Shown: piece after piece, positions 1-10,061 of the stretch
Layout of the letters: each line of letters opens with the position of its first letter
Numbering within the stretch: position 1 is the first letter of the stretch
NCBI RefSeq assembly: GCF_004342115.1
Contig: NZ_SMAC01000011.1
Location: 23,550 to 87,549, forward strand
Direction: 5' to 3'
Origin: Mannheimia haemolytica
Lineage (GTDB): Bacteria > Pseudomonadota > Gammaproteobacteria > Enterobacterales > Pasteurellaceae
DNA: 64,000 nt
Made by a program: the position numbers and the translations under genes
The notes under the pieces: generated by a model
What the model saw: the letters and a program-made list of their open reading frames with translations, nothing else
What the model was told of the DNA's origin: nothing
Databases searched by the model: none

Positions 1-240
1 AATTAGCAACCAAATTTGTTTTAAATTAACAGCTTTTTTGCGAATAAAATAGAGTGAGGAAGAGAGTGATCCGCCACACGCCTGTAATTTATTCGTGCCA
101 AGTGCCATTGCCGGAGGAAGCCCTGCTGCCATTAATGCCGGAATAGTGAGTAAGCCACCGCCGCCAGCGATGGCATCGATAAAGCCGGCAAGGGTCGCAA
201 CGGCAAACAAGATTGCTAAAACATCAATTCCCAATTCCAT
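1..240 (-). CDS. TSUP (TauE/SafE-like) membrane transporter, N-terminal part only
   Basis: Translation from the ATG at 240 gives about 80 residues that run off the window edge. They begin [19 protein letters not shown] and continue FIDAIAGGGGLLTIPAL, a glycine-rich first membrane segment typical of the TSUP/TauE-SafE family (YfcA type; Pfam TauE). Family members are about 250-260 residues with eight or so membrane helices and move sulfur- or carbon-containing anions; the substrate here cannot be told. The start codon overlaps the proB stop by one base (TAATG), so translation is probably coupled to proB. The missing C-terminal two thirds lie outside the window. Confidence 0.8.
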   Translation of the reverse strand, partial: MELGIDVLAILFAVATLAGFIDAIAGGGGLLTIPALMAAGLPPAMALGTNKLQACGGSLSSSLYFIRKKAVNLKQIWLLI

Positions 241-1331
241 TAATACACCACCATTTCGTCACTATGCACTGCAACAGAACCAAATTCATAACCAAGGAGC
301 GATTCAATTTCTTTTGATTTCTTACCTTTAATTCGCAGCAATGCCTCACTGCTATAACGGGCAATGCCGAGTGCTAAGGCTTTGCCGTCTTGGCTGAAAA
401 TTTTGATTACTTCACCTCGAGTAAATTCGCCTTTGATGGCAGAAACTCCCACCGGCAGTAATGATTTATGTTGAAGCAAGGCTTGTTCCGCCCCGAAATC
501 TACCACAATTTCACCCACTTGCGGAGCAGCAAATAACCAGCGTTTTCTGCCTTCCAAGCGGTCAGATTGGACTAAAAATTTACTGCCGATGTTTTGCCCG
601 TTTGCTAAATCAACTAACACATTTGGGCGAGAACCGGAGGCGATGATGGTTTCCACACCGGAGCGGGTAGCAATATCAGCAGCAGTAATTTTGGTACTCA
701 TTCCGCCCGTGCCTAAACCGGTTGAACTACCACCGGCAATTTGGCGGATTTCAGGCGTGATTTTTTCCACCACCGAGAGCAATTTAGCATCAGGGTTTGA
801 GCGAGGATCGGCACTGAATAAGCCTTCTTGGTCGGTTAATAAATAGAGCTGATCTGCTTGAGCCAAAATCGCAACTAAAGCCGATAAATTATCGTTATCG
901 CCTACTTTAAATTCTTCGGTAGCAACGGCATCGTTTTCATTAATCACCGGAATGATTTTTTGTGCAAGCAGGGCATCAAGGGTATCACGGGCATTGAGGA
1001 AACGTTCACGATCGTCCAGATCGGCTCGGGTTAAGAGCATCTGCCCGATATGGATATTATAAATATCGAATAAATTTTCCCACACTCGAATGAGCTGACT
1101 TTGCCCGACCGCTGCTAACATTTGCTTAGAGGCTAAGGTTTTAGGGAGTTCAGGGTGTCCTAAATAGTCCCGACCGGCAGCGGCAGCTCCGGATGTCACC
1201 ACAATCACACGATGCTGTTGGTGTAATTGAGCGATTTGTTTTACCAGCTCTAACATATAAGGACGGCTTAAACTTTTAGTGCCGTGTGTGAGAGTGCTGG
1301 TGCCAAATTTTATCACGATAGTTTTTGACAT
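240..1331 (-). CDS. proB: glutamate 5-kinase
   Basis: ProB phosphorylates glutamate to glutamyl 5-phosphate, the first step of proline synthesis, in the cytoplasm. The 363-residue product starts [15 protein letters not shown], the usual amino-acid-kinase phosphate loop, has [11 protein letters not shown] near residue 210, and ends with a PUA domain (about residues 270-355). E. coli ProB has 367 residues, so the protein is full length. A longer open frame reaches 1376, but the extra 15 residues lie before the conserved N-terminus and have no match to the family, so I place the start at 1331. A TSUP transporter gene follows with a one-base overlap. proA is not adjacent in this window. folA is divergent. 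Confidence 0.95.
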   Translation of the reverse strand: MSKTIVIKFGTSTLTHGTKSLSRPYMLELVKQIAQLHQQHRVIVVTSGAAAAGRDYLGHPELPKTLASKQMLAAVGQSQLIRVWENLFDIYNIHIGQMLLTRADLDDRERFLNARDTLDALLAQKIIPVINENDAVATEEFKVGDNDNLSALVAILAQADQLYLLTDQEGLFSADPRSNPDAKLLSVVEKITPEIRQIAGGSSTGLGTGGMSTKITAADIATRSGVETIIASGSRPNVLVDLANGQNIGSKFLVQSDRLEGRKRWLFAAPQVGEIVVDFGAEQALLQHKSLLPVGVSAIKGEFTRGEVIKIFSQDGKALALGIARYSSEALLRIKGKKSKEIESLLGYEFGSVAVHSDEMVVY

Positions 1332-1442
1332 AATCTGTTCACTTGTAACTAAAAATAATGTTGCCAAAAGTATCACTTTTAGGGTGTAAAATCACGCTTA
1401 ATTTGATATAAAATCAAACCAATTTGCATAACAGGAGAAAAA

Positions 1443-1937
1443 ATGAAAATCAGCATTATTGTTGCCCGAACAATCAACAAGGTGATTGGCAAAGATAACC
1501 AAATGCCGTGGCATTTGCCGGTAGATTTAGCCTGGTTTCGCCAAAACACGCTCGGCAAACCGGTGATTATGGGGCGGAAAACCTATGAATCTATCGGCAG
1601 GTTATTGCCAAAACGCCCTAATATTATTCTTTCCCGTTCAGGTTTTACGGTGGAAGGGGCTTATGCGGTACAATCGCTCGAACAAGCGGTTGAATTAGCG
1701 AAAAATTTTGCAAATACAGCTGAAATAATGATTATTGGTGGGGGGGAACTGTTTAAGCAAGCCTTACCACTAGCAGAAAGACTTTATTTAACTGAGATTC
1801 AAGCAGACATTGAAGGGGATACGTTCTTTGAATTTGATGAACAAAATTGGGCGTTAGTAGAAGAAAAGTGGTCAGAAATTGATGAAAATAACCCTTTCCG
1901 TTGCCGTTTTATGTGTTTAGAACGAAAATCTGTTTAA
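1443..1937 (+). CDS. folA: dihydrofolate reductase
   Basis: FolA reduces dihydrofolate to tetrahydrofolate with NADPH and is the trimethoprim target. The 164-residue product is the normal length (E. coli 159). It shows the substrate loop MPWHLPVDLAWF (residues 21-32) with the catalytic acid D28, GRKTYESIG (about 44-52) and the NADPH-binding run IMIIGGGELF near residue 97. An AGGAG ribosome binding site lies just before the ATG. The gene is divergent from proB; a TATAAAAT-like -10 sits around 1408. It appears monocistronic. Confidence 0.96.
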   Translation: MKISIIVARTINKVIGKDNQMPWHLPVDLAWFRQNTLGKPVIMGRKTYESIGRLLPKRPNIILSRSGFTVEGAYAVQSLEQAVELAKNFANTAEIMIIGGGELFKQALPLAERLYLTEIQADIEGDTFFEFDEQNWALVEEKWSEIDENNPFRCRFMCLERKSV

Positions 1938-2056
1938 TAACTAAGCGGTTAAAAGTAAAAATGTGAACGCAAACCTTTGCTATTTTTAGAGCTAGATACA
2001 AATAAAAAAACAGCCTTTAAAATATCGGCAGTTTATTTTATTTGAGGAGGTTCTAA

Positions 2057-2287
2057 ATGGACTATGTTGAAATACTCGGCTATGTGGCGATGATTTTAGT
2101 TGCCTGTTCTTTTTTATTAAAAGATGTGATTAAACTGCGGGTGGTGAATTCGCTGGGTTGTGCCTGTTTCGTTGTTTATGGTTTGCTGATTGGCTCGATT
2201 CCGGTCACCGGCTTAAATGCGTTGGTGGTGTGTATTAATTTATACTATATTTCCAAAGGCAATAGACCAACTGCCACACATTCGTAA
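2057..2287 (+). CDS. small inner-membrane protein, YgjV/CBU_0592-like
   Basis: This 76-residue protein is almost entirely three hydrophobic helices (about 5-20, 28-45 and 50-68) separated by short loops with K/R, ending in a polar tail. The pattern (GYVAMILVACSF, then KLRVVNSLGC, then NALVVCINLYYI) resembles the half-size YgjV or CBU_0592 membrane proteins, which are distantly SWEET/PQ-loop-like; that assignment is by pattern only. A strong GAGGAGG ribosome binding site precedes the ATG. Function unknown. It converges with radA, with an uptake-signal dyad between. Confidence 0.75.
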   Translation: MDYVEILGYVAMILVACSFLLKDVIKLRVVNSLGCACFVVYGLLIGSIPVTGLNALVVCINLYYISKGNRPTATHS

Positions 2288-2304
2288 ATTTTTACCTAAA
2301 ACAG

Positions 2305-2333
2305 ACCGCTTGTAAGACAGACTTACAAGCGGT
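2305..2333. terminator. inverted uptake-signal pair, probable bidirectional terminator
   Basis: Two copies of the uptake signal ACAAGCGGT face each other as ACCGCTTGTAAG and CTTACAAGCGGT, a perfect 12-bp stem with a 5-nt loop. It lies in the 54-bp gap between the convergent stop codons of the small membrane protein gene and radA. In Pasteurellaceae and Neisseria such paired uptake signals commonly double as transcription terminators; the T-run on the plus side is weak. Confidence 0.65.
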
Positions 2334-2341
2334 TCTTGATT

Positions 2342-3721
2342 TTAGAGATTATACAGAATATCTAACGCATCACTGAGTTTTTTCACGGTGAACACCTGCA
2401 TATCTTTAATTGCCTTTTTCGGGACATTGCCGTGAGGAATTATCGCCCGTTTAAAGCCGTGTTTTGCGGCTTCGCTGATCCGCTCTTGCCCACTGGTAAC
2501 CGGGCGGATTTCCCCTGCTAAGCCGACTTCCCCAAAAATCACCAAATCTTGCGGCAATGGACGGTTACGGAAGCTGGAAATTAACGCCAAAATTAAGGCT
2601 AAATCGGCACTGGTTTCCGTGACTTTCACCCCACCGACCACATTTACAAACACATCTTGATCCGACATCTGCAAGCCACCGTGTCGGTGTAGCACCGCAA
2701 GTAATAGCGATAAACGGTTATGATCTAAGCCAACCGCCACACGGCGAGGGTTTGCCAGCATTGAGTGATCGACTAAGGCTTGAATTTCAACCAACAATGG
2801 GCGTGTTCCTTCCCATAACACCATCACCGAACTGCCCGGCGTTTGCTCTTCGCTACGGCTTAAAAAAATCGCAGATGGGTTTTTCACTTCTTTTAGCCCT
2901 TGCTCGGTCATCGCAAATACGCCCAATTCATTAACGGCACCAAAGCGGTTTTTCTGGCTACGCAAAGTACGGAAACGGGAATCGGATTCGCCTTCTAACA
3001 GCAAGGAAGCATCAATGGCGTGTTCCAACACTTTCGGGCCGGCAAGCGTGCCATCTTTAGTGACGTGCCCAACCATAATAATCGCCACTTGGCGGGTTTT
3101 GGCGTAGCGGGTAAGGAAAGAGGCACATTCACGCACTTGTGAAACACTGCCCGGTGAGGATTGAATATCCGACAAGTGCATCACTTGAATCGAGTCAATC
3201 ACCATAATCTTCGGTTTTTCTTGGTCTGCAATATTGCAAATATGCTCGACAGAGGTTTCAGACAACATTTTCAGATTTGCCGTTGGTAAGCCTAAGCGAT
3301 TTGCCCGCATTGCAACTTGTTGTAACGACTCTTCACCGGTAACATAAAGCGTTGGTAGATGTTGGGCTAAACCGCACATTACTTGCAGTAATAACGTACT
3401 TTTCCCTGCCCCCGGGTGGCCACCAATCAGTATTGCTGACCCCGGTACCACACCGCCACCGAGTACACGATCCAGCTCGTTAAAGCCACTGCTAAAACGA
3501 GGCACTTCCTGCAAGCTGATGTCAGACAGCGTTTGTACTTTGCCTGAAGTTTCACCTGCATAGCCGCTAAAGCGGTCAGATTTGGCGGTTTCTTTGCTGG
3601 AAATCAACCGCACTTCACTGATGGTATTCCAAGACTTACATTCCCGACATTGCCCCATCCAACGGGAATATTCAGCCCCGCAATCATTACAAACATAAGC
3701 GGTTTTAGGTGCTTTTGCCAT
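2342..3721 (-). CDS. radA: DNA repair/recombination ATPase RadA (Sms)
   Basis: RadA is a RecA-like, DnaB-type helicase that drives branch migration during recombination and also acts in natural transformation. The 459-residue product has a C4 zinc finger (C11, C14, C25, C28), a Walker A motif GGHPGAGKST near residue 100, the RadA signature KNRFG near 255, and a C-terminal Lon-like domain (VNVVGGVKVTETSADLA onward). Length matches E. coli (460). A TAGAAT -10 element lies at 3752-3757 upstream. The gene is divergent from pilA, and the competence-type CRP-S site between them sits about 60 bp from both predicted starts. Confidence 0.96.
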   Translation of the reverse strand: MAKAPKTAYVCNDCGAEYSRWMGQCRECKSWNTISEVRLISSKETAKSDRFSGYAGETSGKVQTLSDISLQEVPRFSSGFNELDRVLGGGVVPGSAILIGGHPGAGKSTLLLQVMCGLAQHLPTLYVTGEESLQQVAMRANRLGLPTANLKMLSETSVEHICNIADQEKPKIMVIDSIQVMHLSDIQSSPGSVSQVRECASFLTRYAKTRQVAIIMVGHVTKDGTLAGPKVLEHAIDASLLLEGESDSRFRTLRSQKNRFGAVNELGVFAMTEQGLKEVKNPSAIFLSRSEEQTPGSSVMVLWEGTRPLLVEIQALVDHSMLANPRRVAVGLDHNRLSLLLAVLHRHGGLQMSDQDVFVNVVGGVKVTETSADLALILALISSFRNRPLPQDLVIFGEVGLAGEIRPVTSGQERISEAAKHGFKRAIIPHGNVPKKAIKDMQVFTVKKLSDALDILYNL

Positions 3722-3794
3722 TTTTTATCCTTGAGTGACGAAATTTAGCAAATTCTATCAAAAAACTGTATGGATAAACAGATGAAAAATTTAT

Positions 3795-3816
3795 TTTTTC
3801 GATCTGCATCGAAAAA
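3795..3816. promoter_or_regulatory. CRP-S (Sxy-dependent competence) site between radA and pilA
   Basis: The core at 3798-3813 reads TTCGA-TCTGCA-TCGAA inside flanking T and A tracts. It has the C in place of the T of a normal CRP half-site (TGTGA), as expected for the CRP-S class described in Haemophilus influenzae and relatives, which needs Sxy (TfoX) as well as CRP. Genes of the pil operon are known members of that regulon. The centre, 3805.5, lies about 60 bp from the likely pilA start region and about 60 bp from the predicted radA start. Confidence 0.75.
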
Positions 3817-3902
3817 TTGACATTTGCCGGTCGCAAAGCCGGCAAAAAATTTGCACACTTGATTCGCCACAATTTGTTGGTGCAATTTATAAGGAAATTT
3901 AT

Positions 3903-4382
3903 ATGCAAAAAATTGTACATTTTCGACCGCTTGGCATTCGCCAACTGCATCGGGCATTTACCCTAATTGAGTTGATGATCGTGATTGCGATTATTGCCAT
4001 TCTTGCCACCATTGCGATCCCTTCCTATAACTCATACACCCAAAAGGCGGCGTTATCGGAGTTATTGCAAGCCTCTGCTTCGTATAAATCAGACGTTGAA
4101 CTCTGTATTTACAACAGTGGCGGGCTGGATAACTGCTCCGGTGGCACGAATGGGATTCAGGCGAATAAAACCAGTAGTAATACCACTAAATACCTAAACT
4201 CAATTGCGGTAACAAAAGGCGTGATTACGGTAACCGGCAAAGGCTCTCTGAATGGTTATGGCTATACCTTAACACCGTCGTTCTCAAATAATACGATTAG
4301 TTGGACGGCAAGTTGTAGTGGCAATGATACGAGCCTATTTCCAGCTAATTTCTGTAGCACAACTGTTACACCAAACGGCTAA
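3903..4382 (+). CDS. pilA: type IV pilin precursor (PilA/ApfA)
   Basis: Major subunit of the type IV pilus that in this family serves adhesion and DNA uptake. The prepilin has an 18-residue leader, then F19-T-L-I-E23 followed by LMIVIAIIAILATIAIPSY, the classic pilin helix with Glu5 of the mature chain. Four cysteines follow (C68, C78, C137, C150), allowing a terminal disulfide loop. Length 159 is slightly above Haemophilus PilA. Residue -1 is alanine where prepilin peptidase sites nearly always have glycine. AAGGAAA precedes the ATG. First gene of pilABCD, downstream of a CRP-S site. The leader coding sequence itself contains a near uptake signal (CGACCGCTTGG). Confidence 0.95.
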   Translation: MQKIVHFRPLGIRQLHRAFTLIELMIVIAIIAILATIAIPSYNSYTQKAALSELLQASASYKSDVELCIYNSGGLDNCSGGTNGIQANKTSSNTTKYLNSIAVTKGVITVTGKGSLNGYGYTLTPSFSNNTISWTASCSGNDTSLFPANFCSTTVTPNG

Positions 4383-4402
4383 TTTGAGGTGAGGAAATCA
4401 AA

Positions 4403-5806
4403 ATGGAGTATTCGGTAACCGACTTAAACAGCCAAAGATTCATCGAGATTTCAGCAGAACAATGGCAGAAAAATTGTAATGAAAAGCAGATTTTGTTGCG
4501 TTACTTAGCCGTTCCACTGCAAGAAACAGCAGAACAGCTTTGGCTGGGAATTGATGATATGCAAAATCTTAATGCCTGCGAGATTTTTGCATTTATCTAC
4601 CACAAACAGATTGAGCCTGTTTTGATTTCCTCCGAAGAATTAAAATTTTTGCTCAATGCCCTTTCGCCTGAACAGAGTAGCCCGCAGAGTGAAATTTATG
4701 AAGAAAATCCGCTTTATCCTTTTTCCGAGAATACCGAGCAGCCGGATAGAAATGATCCGATCATCCAAATTTTAGAGAATTTGTTTAAGTTCTGTTTGCA
4801 ACAGAACGCTTCCGATATCCATCTTGAACCACAAAAAGAGAGATTGTTAATTCGGTTAAGAATTGATGGCGTGCTACATATTTATAAAAGCCTGCCGAGT
4901 AGTTTATCCAGCCGTTTGATTTCACGGGTTAAATTATTGGCTAAGCTCGATATCAGCGAGACTCGTTTGCCACAAGACGGACAATTTCATTTCAAAACAC
5001 TGTTAGCTGAAACGCTGGATTTCCGTGTTTCTACCTTGCCAACGCACTTCGGCGAAAAAGTGGTGCTACGGCTACAAAAAAATAAACCAACCCATTTTGA
5101 TTTTTTAGATTTAGGCTTTAACCCAACTCAGAAAGCCAATTTGCTGAATGCTTTGAGTCAGCCTCAAGGATTGATTTTAGTAACCGGCCCGACAGGAAGC
5201 GGTAAAAGCATCACGCTTTACAGTGCATTAAGCCATTTAAACAGCAGTGAAAAGCATATTTTGACTGCCGAAGACCCGATTGAAATTGAGATTGAGGGAA
5301 TTATCCAAACCCAAGTGAATCGAGGGATTAACTTAGATTTCAGCCAACTGTTAAGAACCTTTCTACGCCAAGATCCGGACATTATTATGCTCGGCGAAAT
5401 TCGTGATGAAGAGAGTGCAGAAATGGCACTACGGGCGGCACAAACCGGGCATTTGGTGCTTTCGACTTTGCACACCAATGATGCCCCTTCAGCGGTAGAA
5501 CGGTTGCTACAGCTCGGCATAAAAGAGTATGAACTTAAAAATTCATTGCTACTCGTGATTGCTCAACGCCTGTTACGCCGAGTGTGTGTGAAATGCGGTG
5601 GGGCAGGCTGTGAGCATTGTTATCAAGGGTATAAAGGGCGAATTGGGGTATATCAACTCTTAAACCGATCTGCAAAAAATTTTGAAAAAAACACCGCTTG
5701 TTTGGATTTTAAAACCCTTGCCGACAGTGCAAAAGAAAAATTGACGGAAGGAAAAACCAATCAGGCGGAAATTTTAAGGGTGCTAGGCAATGACGAAAAT
5801 CTATGA
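4403..5806 (+). CDS. pilB: type IV pilus assembly ATPase PilB
   Basis: Hexameric cytoplasmic ATPase of the GspE/PulE family that powers pilus extension. The 467-residue chain has a short N-terminal domain, Walker A GPTGSGKS (about 262-269), an Asp box and Walker B around DPDIIMLGEIRDEESA (about 323-338), a His box LSTLHTNDAPSA and a C-terminal Cys4 zinc site (CVKC...CEHC, about 396-412). The N-terminal domain is shorter than in Pseudomonas PilB, as in other Pasteurellaceae. It lies 20 bp after pilA and overlaps pilC by 17 bp. Confidence 0.95.
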   Translation: MEYSVTDLNSQRFIEISAEQWQKNCNEKQILLRYLAVPLQETAEQLWLGIDDMQNLNACEIFAFIYHKQIEPVLISSEELKFLLNALSPEQSSPQSEIYEENPLYPFSENTEQPDRNDPIIQILENLFKFCLQQNASDIHLEPQKERLLIRLRIDGVLHIYKSLPSSLSSRLISRVKLLAKLDISETRLPQDGQFHFKTLLAETLDFRVSTLPTHFGEKVVLRLQKNKPTHFDFLDLGFNPTQKANLLNALSQPQGLILVTGPTGSGKSITLYSALSHLNSSEKHILTAEDPIEIEIEGIIQTQVNRGINLDFSQLLRTFLRQDPDIIMLGEIRDEESAEMALRAAQTGHLVLSTLHTNDAPSAVERLLQLGIKEYELKNSLLLVIAQRLLRRVCVKCGGAGCEHCYQGYKGRIGVYQLLNRSAKNFEKNTACLDFKTLADSAKEKLTEGKTNQAEILRVLGNDENL

Positions 5807-6986
5807 ATTTCATTGGCAAGCTCAGAGCCGATTTGGGCAAAAACAGCGGGGCAAGCGGTTGGCAACGAATCGAGACATGTTGGAAAACCTTTTGCTGGCA
5901 CAAGGTTATCAGCATATTCGGATTAGCCGAAATTTTGTGCTTTCAGCAAACCCGAAAAAAGAAGAGGTGAATAGCTTGCTATCACAGCTTGCATTGTTGG
6001 TTAATTCTGCCATGCCGTTAAAACAGGCATTATCTATGTTGTTGCAAAACTGCCGAAATATCCGCCTTTATCTATGGCTTAATGAGCTGATTCAGCATAT
6101 TGAAAGTGGCTATGCTTTTTCACAATCGTTGGAGAAATTGGGTGAATTTGTGACCAATCAGGAAATTCAGCTAATCAAAATGGGCGAACAAAGCGGAAAA
6201 CTGGGCATTATGCTGACTAATTTAGCTGAAAGCCGAGCGAAATTGGAAAAATTGGCGAAAAAAGTGAAGAAAATCCTGTTCTACCCGGTGATTGTGTTGC
6301 TGATTTCGCTCGCTTTATCTATCGGGCTATTGGTTTTGATTGTACCGCAGTTTGCCCAACTTTATGGCTCAAAAGACAAAACTTTACCCCTCATTACCGA
6401 TATTTTATTTACCCTTTCCGAATGCTTGATTGAGCAAGGCACAGTATTACTTGGCACGTTACTACTAGCGGTCATTTTTTACCTGTTTTTTGCAAAAAAG
6501 AGCAGGTTAGTCGCAAAGTGGAAAATGGCTCTATGGGCTAAAATGCCACTGTTTAGCCGAATTATTGAGCAATCTCGCATTATCTTTTTCAGCCAAAATA
6601 TTGCCTTAATGCTGAATGCTCATATTCCGCTTGATGTTGCCTTGAGGTCGTTTTTATCCGAGAAAAATGATGACCCGATTTTACAGCAAGAAATTGGCAC
6701 TATGCTTAATTTGTTACAACAAGGCTACAAATTTTCACAAGGGATCAACCCGAATGTGTTTGGTGCTGAGATGGCACAAATGCTTGAGGTTGGGGAGAAA
6801 AGTGGCAATGTGGCGAAAATGTGTGAGCATATTAGTGAGATGTACCAACAAAAATTAGATTACCAAATTGATATTTTGTCTCAGCTATTAGAACCGATGC
6901 TAATGTTGATAATGGGCGTGATTGTCGGCACTATTATTGTTGGGCTGTATTTACCGATTTTTGATATGGGGGCTTTGGTGGAGTAG
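5790..6986 (+). CDS. pilC: type IV pilus inner-membrane platform protein PilC
   Basis: PilC is the GspF-family platform protein that links the PilB ATPase to pilin insertion. The 398-residue product contains two related GspF domains (about 65-190 and 265-390) and three membrane segments (about 165-190, 213-235 and 365-390). The repeated motif GEQSGKLG and GEKSGNVA within the two halves is typical. Length agrees with family members. The start overlaps the end of pilB by 17 bp, and the stop lies 2 bp before pilD, so the four genes look translationally coupled. Confidence 0.94.
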   Translation: MTKIYEFHWQAQSRFGQKQRGKRLATNRDMLENLLLAQGYQHIRISRNFVLSANPKKEEVNSLLSQLALLVNSAMPLKQALSMLLQNCRNIRLYLWLNELIQHIESGYAFSQSLEKLGEFVTNQEIQLIKMGEQSGKLGIMLTNLAESRAKLEKLAKKVKKILFYPVIVLLISLALSIGLLVLIVPQFAQLYGSKDKTLPLITDILFTLSECLIEQGTVLLGTLLLAVIFYLFFAKKSRLVAKWKMALWAKMPLFSRIIEQSRIIFFSQNIALMLNAHIPLDVALRSFLSEKNDDPILQQEIGTMLNLLQQGYKFSQGINPNVFGAEMAQMLEVGEKSGNVAKMCEHISEMYQQKLDYQIDILSQLLEPMLMLIMGVIVGTIIVGLYLPIFDMGALVE

Positions 6987-6988
6987 CG

Positions 6989-8483
<1,495 letters not shown>

Positions 8484-9509
8484 TTAGGTAAATTGAGCGG
8501 AAAAACGCTCTAATTCTTGCCAAATATCATCGCTAAATTCTTGTTTCACCTTACGCTCTAATTCAGCCAGTTGTTGGATTAGGGCGTAAAGTTTTTGGTA
8601 AGTCAGTCGTTGAGTGATCTGGTTGTAAAAAGGTCTGCGGTTTTGCCAAATTTTCAAGCGGTCAAATTCTGTTCGTAAATTACCGATAAAAAGTGATTGT
8701 TCGCTGGAAACGACTGCGGTTGGGTTGCGAGTGATTTCGAGTAAAATCATCAACTCTTTTTGCACAATTCTTAATAAAACGACCGCTTGTACTTCTTCAT
8801 TTTGCAGATGGTACAAAATGCGTTGAGCTCTTTGGATTTTTCCTTCAAATAATGCATCAATCCATTGAAATGGAGTAAATTGGGCGGAGTGTTCAACCAC
8901 TTCTTGGGCTTTTGTCAGCGTGATTTTTCCATCAGTTGCATTGAGTTGTAGCAGTTGTAATGCCTGTTTAAGCGCCAGTAGATTGCCTTCGTAGCTATAA
9001 CAAAGGAGTTGGTTTGCTTCATTTTCAATTTGCAAATTCATCGCTTTTGCTCGATGACTGACCCATTGTGGAAGTTTGCTAAGTTCCGGTGTTTGGCAGT
9101 TAATTTGCACGAGATTTAGCTCAATTTGCGTGAACCAAGCCTGTTTTTTCATTGTTTTGGAAAATTTAGGTAAGTGCAGGATAAAGAGCAAATCACTATG
9201 AATAAAGGCACAAAGCTCAGCCAGTTTTTTAAACTGTGTCGCTGTGGGGGAATCCGGAAAATTCAGCACCATAATTTGGCGTGCAAAAAACAATCCCATT
9301 GATTGAGCTGCTTCGAAAAGTTCTTCCCAGTTAGTATCGTTTTTGATTTCAACTTCTTTTTTTTCATCAAAACCGTTGAGACGGGCGGTGTGAATAATGG
9401 CATCTTTGGTTTCATTCACCAATAGCAGATCATTCCCTGTTAATAGATAAAAGGGCTGTAGTCCTTTGTTTAATGAAAATTGAAGTGTTTCCGGAAAGAT
9501 TTTTTGCAT
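8484..9509 (-). CDS. holA: DNA polymerase III delta subunit
   Basis: HolA opens the beta sliding clamp within the clamp-loader complex. The 341-residue product begins MQKIFPETLQFSLNKGLQP and continues FYLLTGNDLLLVNETKDAI, which aligns with the N-terminus of E. coli HolA (343 residues). An alternative in-frame ATG at 9533 would add eight residues and has a good AGGGG ribosome binding site, but that ATG lies in the loop of a hairpin repeat, so I prefer the start at 9509. It is the last gene of leuS-lptE-holA, the arrangement also known in E. coli. Confidence 0.93.
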   Translation of the reverse strand: MQKIFPETLQFSLNKGLQPFYLLTGNDLLLVNETKDAIIHTARLNGFDEKKEVEIKNDTNWEELFEAAQSMGLFFARQIMVLNFPDSPTATQFKKLAELCAFIHSDLLFILHLPKFSKTMKKQAWFTQIELNLVQINCQTPELSKLPQWVSHRAKAMNLQIENEANQLLCYSYEGNLLALKQALQLLQLNATDGKITLTKAQEVVEHSAQFTPFQWIDALFEGKIQRAQRILYHLQNEEVQAVVLLRIVQKELMILLEITRNPTAVVSSEQSLFIGNLRTEFDRLKIWQNRRPFYNQITQRLTYQKLYALIQQLAELERKVKQEFSDDIWQELERFSAQFT

Positions 9510-9522
9510 ACAGATAAACAAT

Positions 9523-9542
9523 GGGCGAAACATATTTCGCCC
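9523..9542. repeat. short perfect hairpin between lptE and holA
   Basis: GGGCGAAA and TTTCGCCC form a perfect 8-bp stem with a 4-nt loop (CATA), followed by CCTACA. The element occupies most of the 42-bp gap between the lptE stop and the preferred holA start. It looks like a dispersed REP-like unit. It could modulate holA translation, because the alternative ATG at 9533 falls in the loop. Confidence 0.6.
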
Positions 9543-9551
9543 CTACAATGA

Positions 9552-10040
9552 TTATTTTGAGAGTTCTTTTTTTAAGCCCGCCATTTTGATAATTAATTGG
9601 CGAGAGGCTTGTTCATACATATCTTTCATAATCATCTCTTTTTCAGCAGACTTTGCCAAAGCTGCACGAGAGTCATCAAAGAAAGTACGATGAACCGAAA
9701 CTTCTAAAGGGTATTGCCCTTTATTTGGAATATCGGCAATCGCATCAACGTTTAGCGTTAAGATTTTTTCTGCTTCACGAGCTTGTTTAAACACAGAAAC
9801 CACTTTGCTGTTTGTTGAGGTTGAAACCAAACGTAATTTTGCCACATTAGCCGTGCTAGGCACTAATTTTACATCGCTTAGTTGTAACTGATTGCGTAAA
9901 ATTCGAGACATTTCGCTGTGTTGATCTGCACTTTCAAAGGTTAATGTTCTGAACGATTCAGGTAATACCTCATTGTTTTTAAAGTGCCAACCGCAGGCGG
10001 TAAGAGCAAAAACAGCGATGAGAGAGAGTTTTTTAATCAT
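9552..10040 (-). CDS. lptE: LPS-assembly lipoprotein LptE
   Basis: LptE (RlpB) plugs the outer-membrane LPS translocon LptD. The 162-residue precursor has a signal peptide with lipobox LTAC (acylated C16), then GWHFKN, matching the family N-terminus CGWHL. The rest is the expected alpha/beta fold with STSTNSKVVSV and the EKILTLNVDA strand. It lies between leuS and holA, its conserved neighbours. About 200 bp, filled by a pair of inverted hairpin repeats and an uptake signal, separates it from leuS. Confidence 0.92.
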   Translation of the reverse strand: MIKKLSLIAVFALTACGWHFKNNEVLPESFRTLTFESADQHSEMSRILRNQLQLSDVKLVPSTANVAKLRLVSTSTNSKVVSVFKQAREAEKILTLNVDAIADIPNKGQYPLEVSVHRTFFDDSRAALAKSAEKEMIMKDMYEQASRQLIIKMAGLKKELSK

Positions 10041-10061
10041 AATGAGATTTCCTTGTTTATT

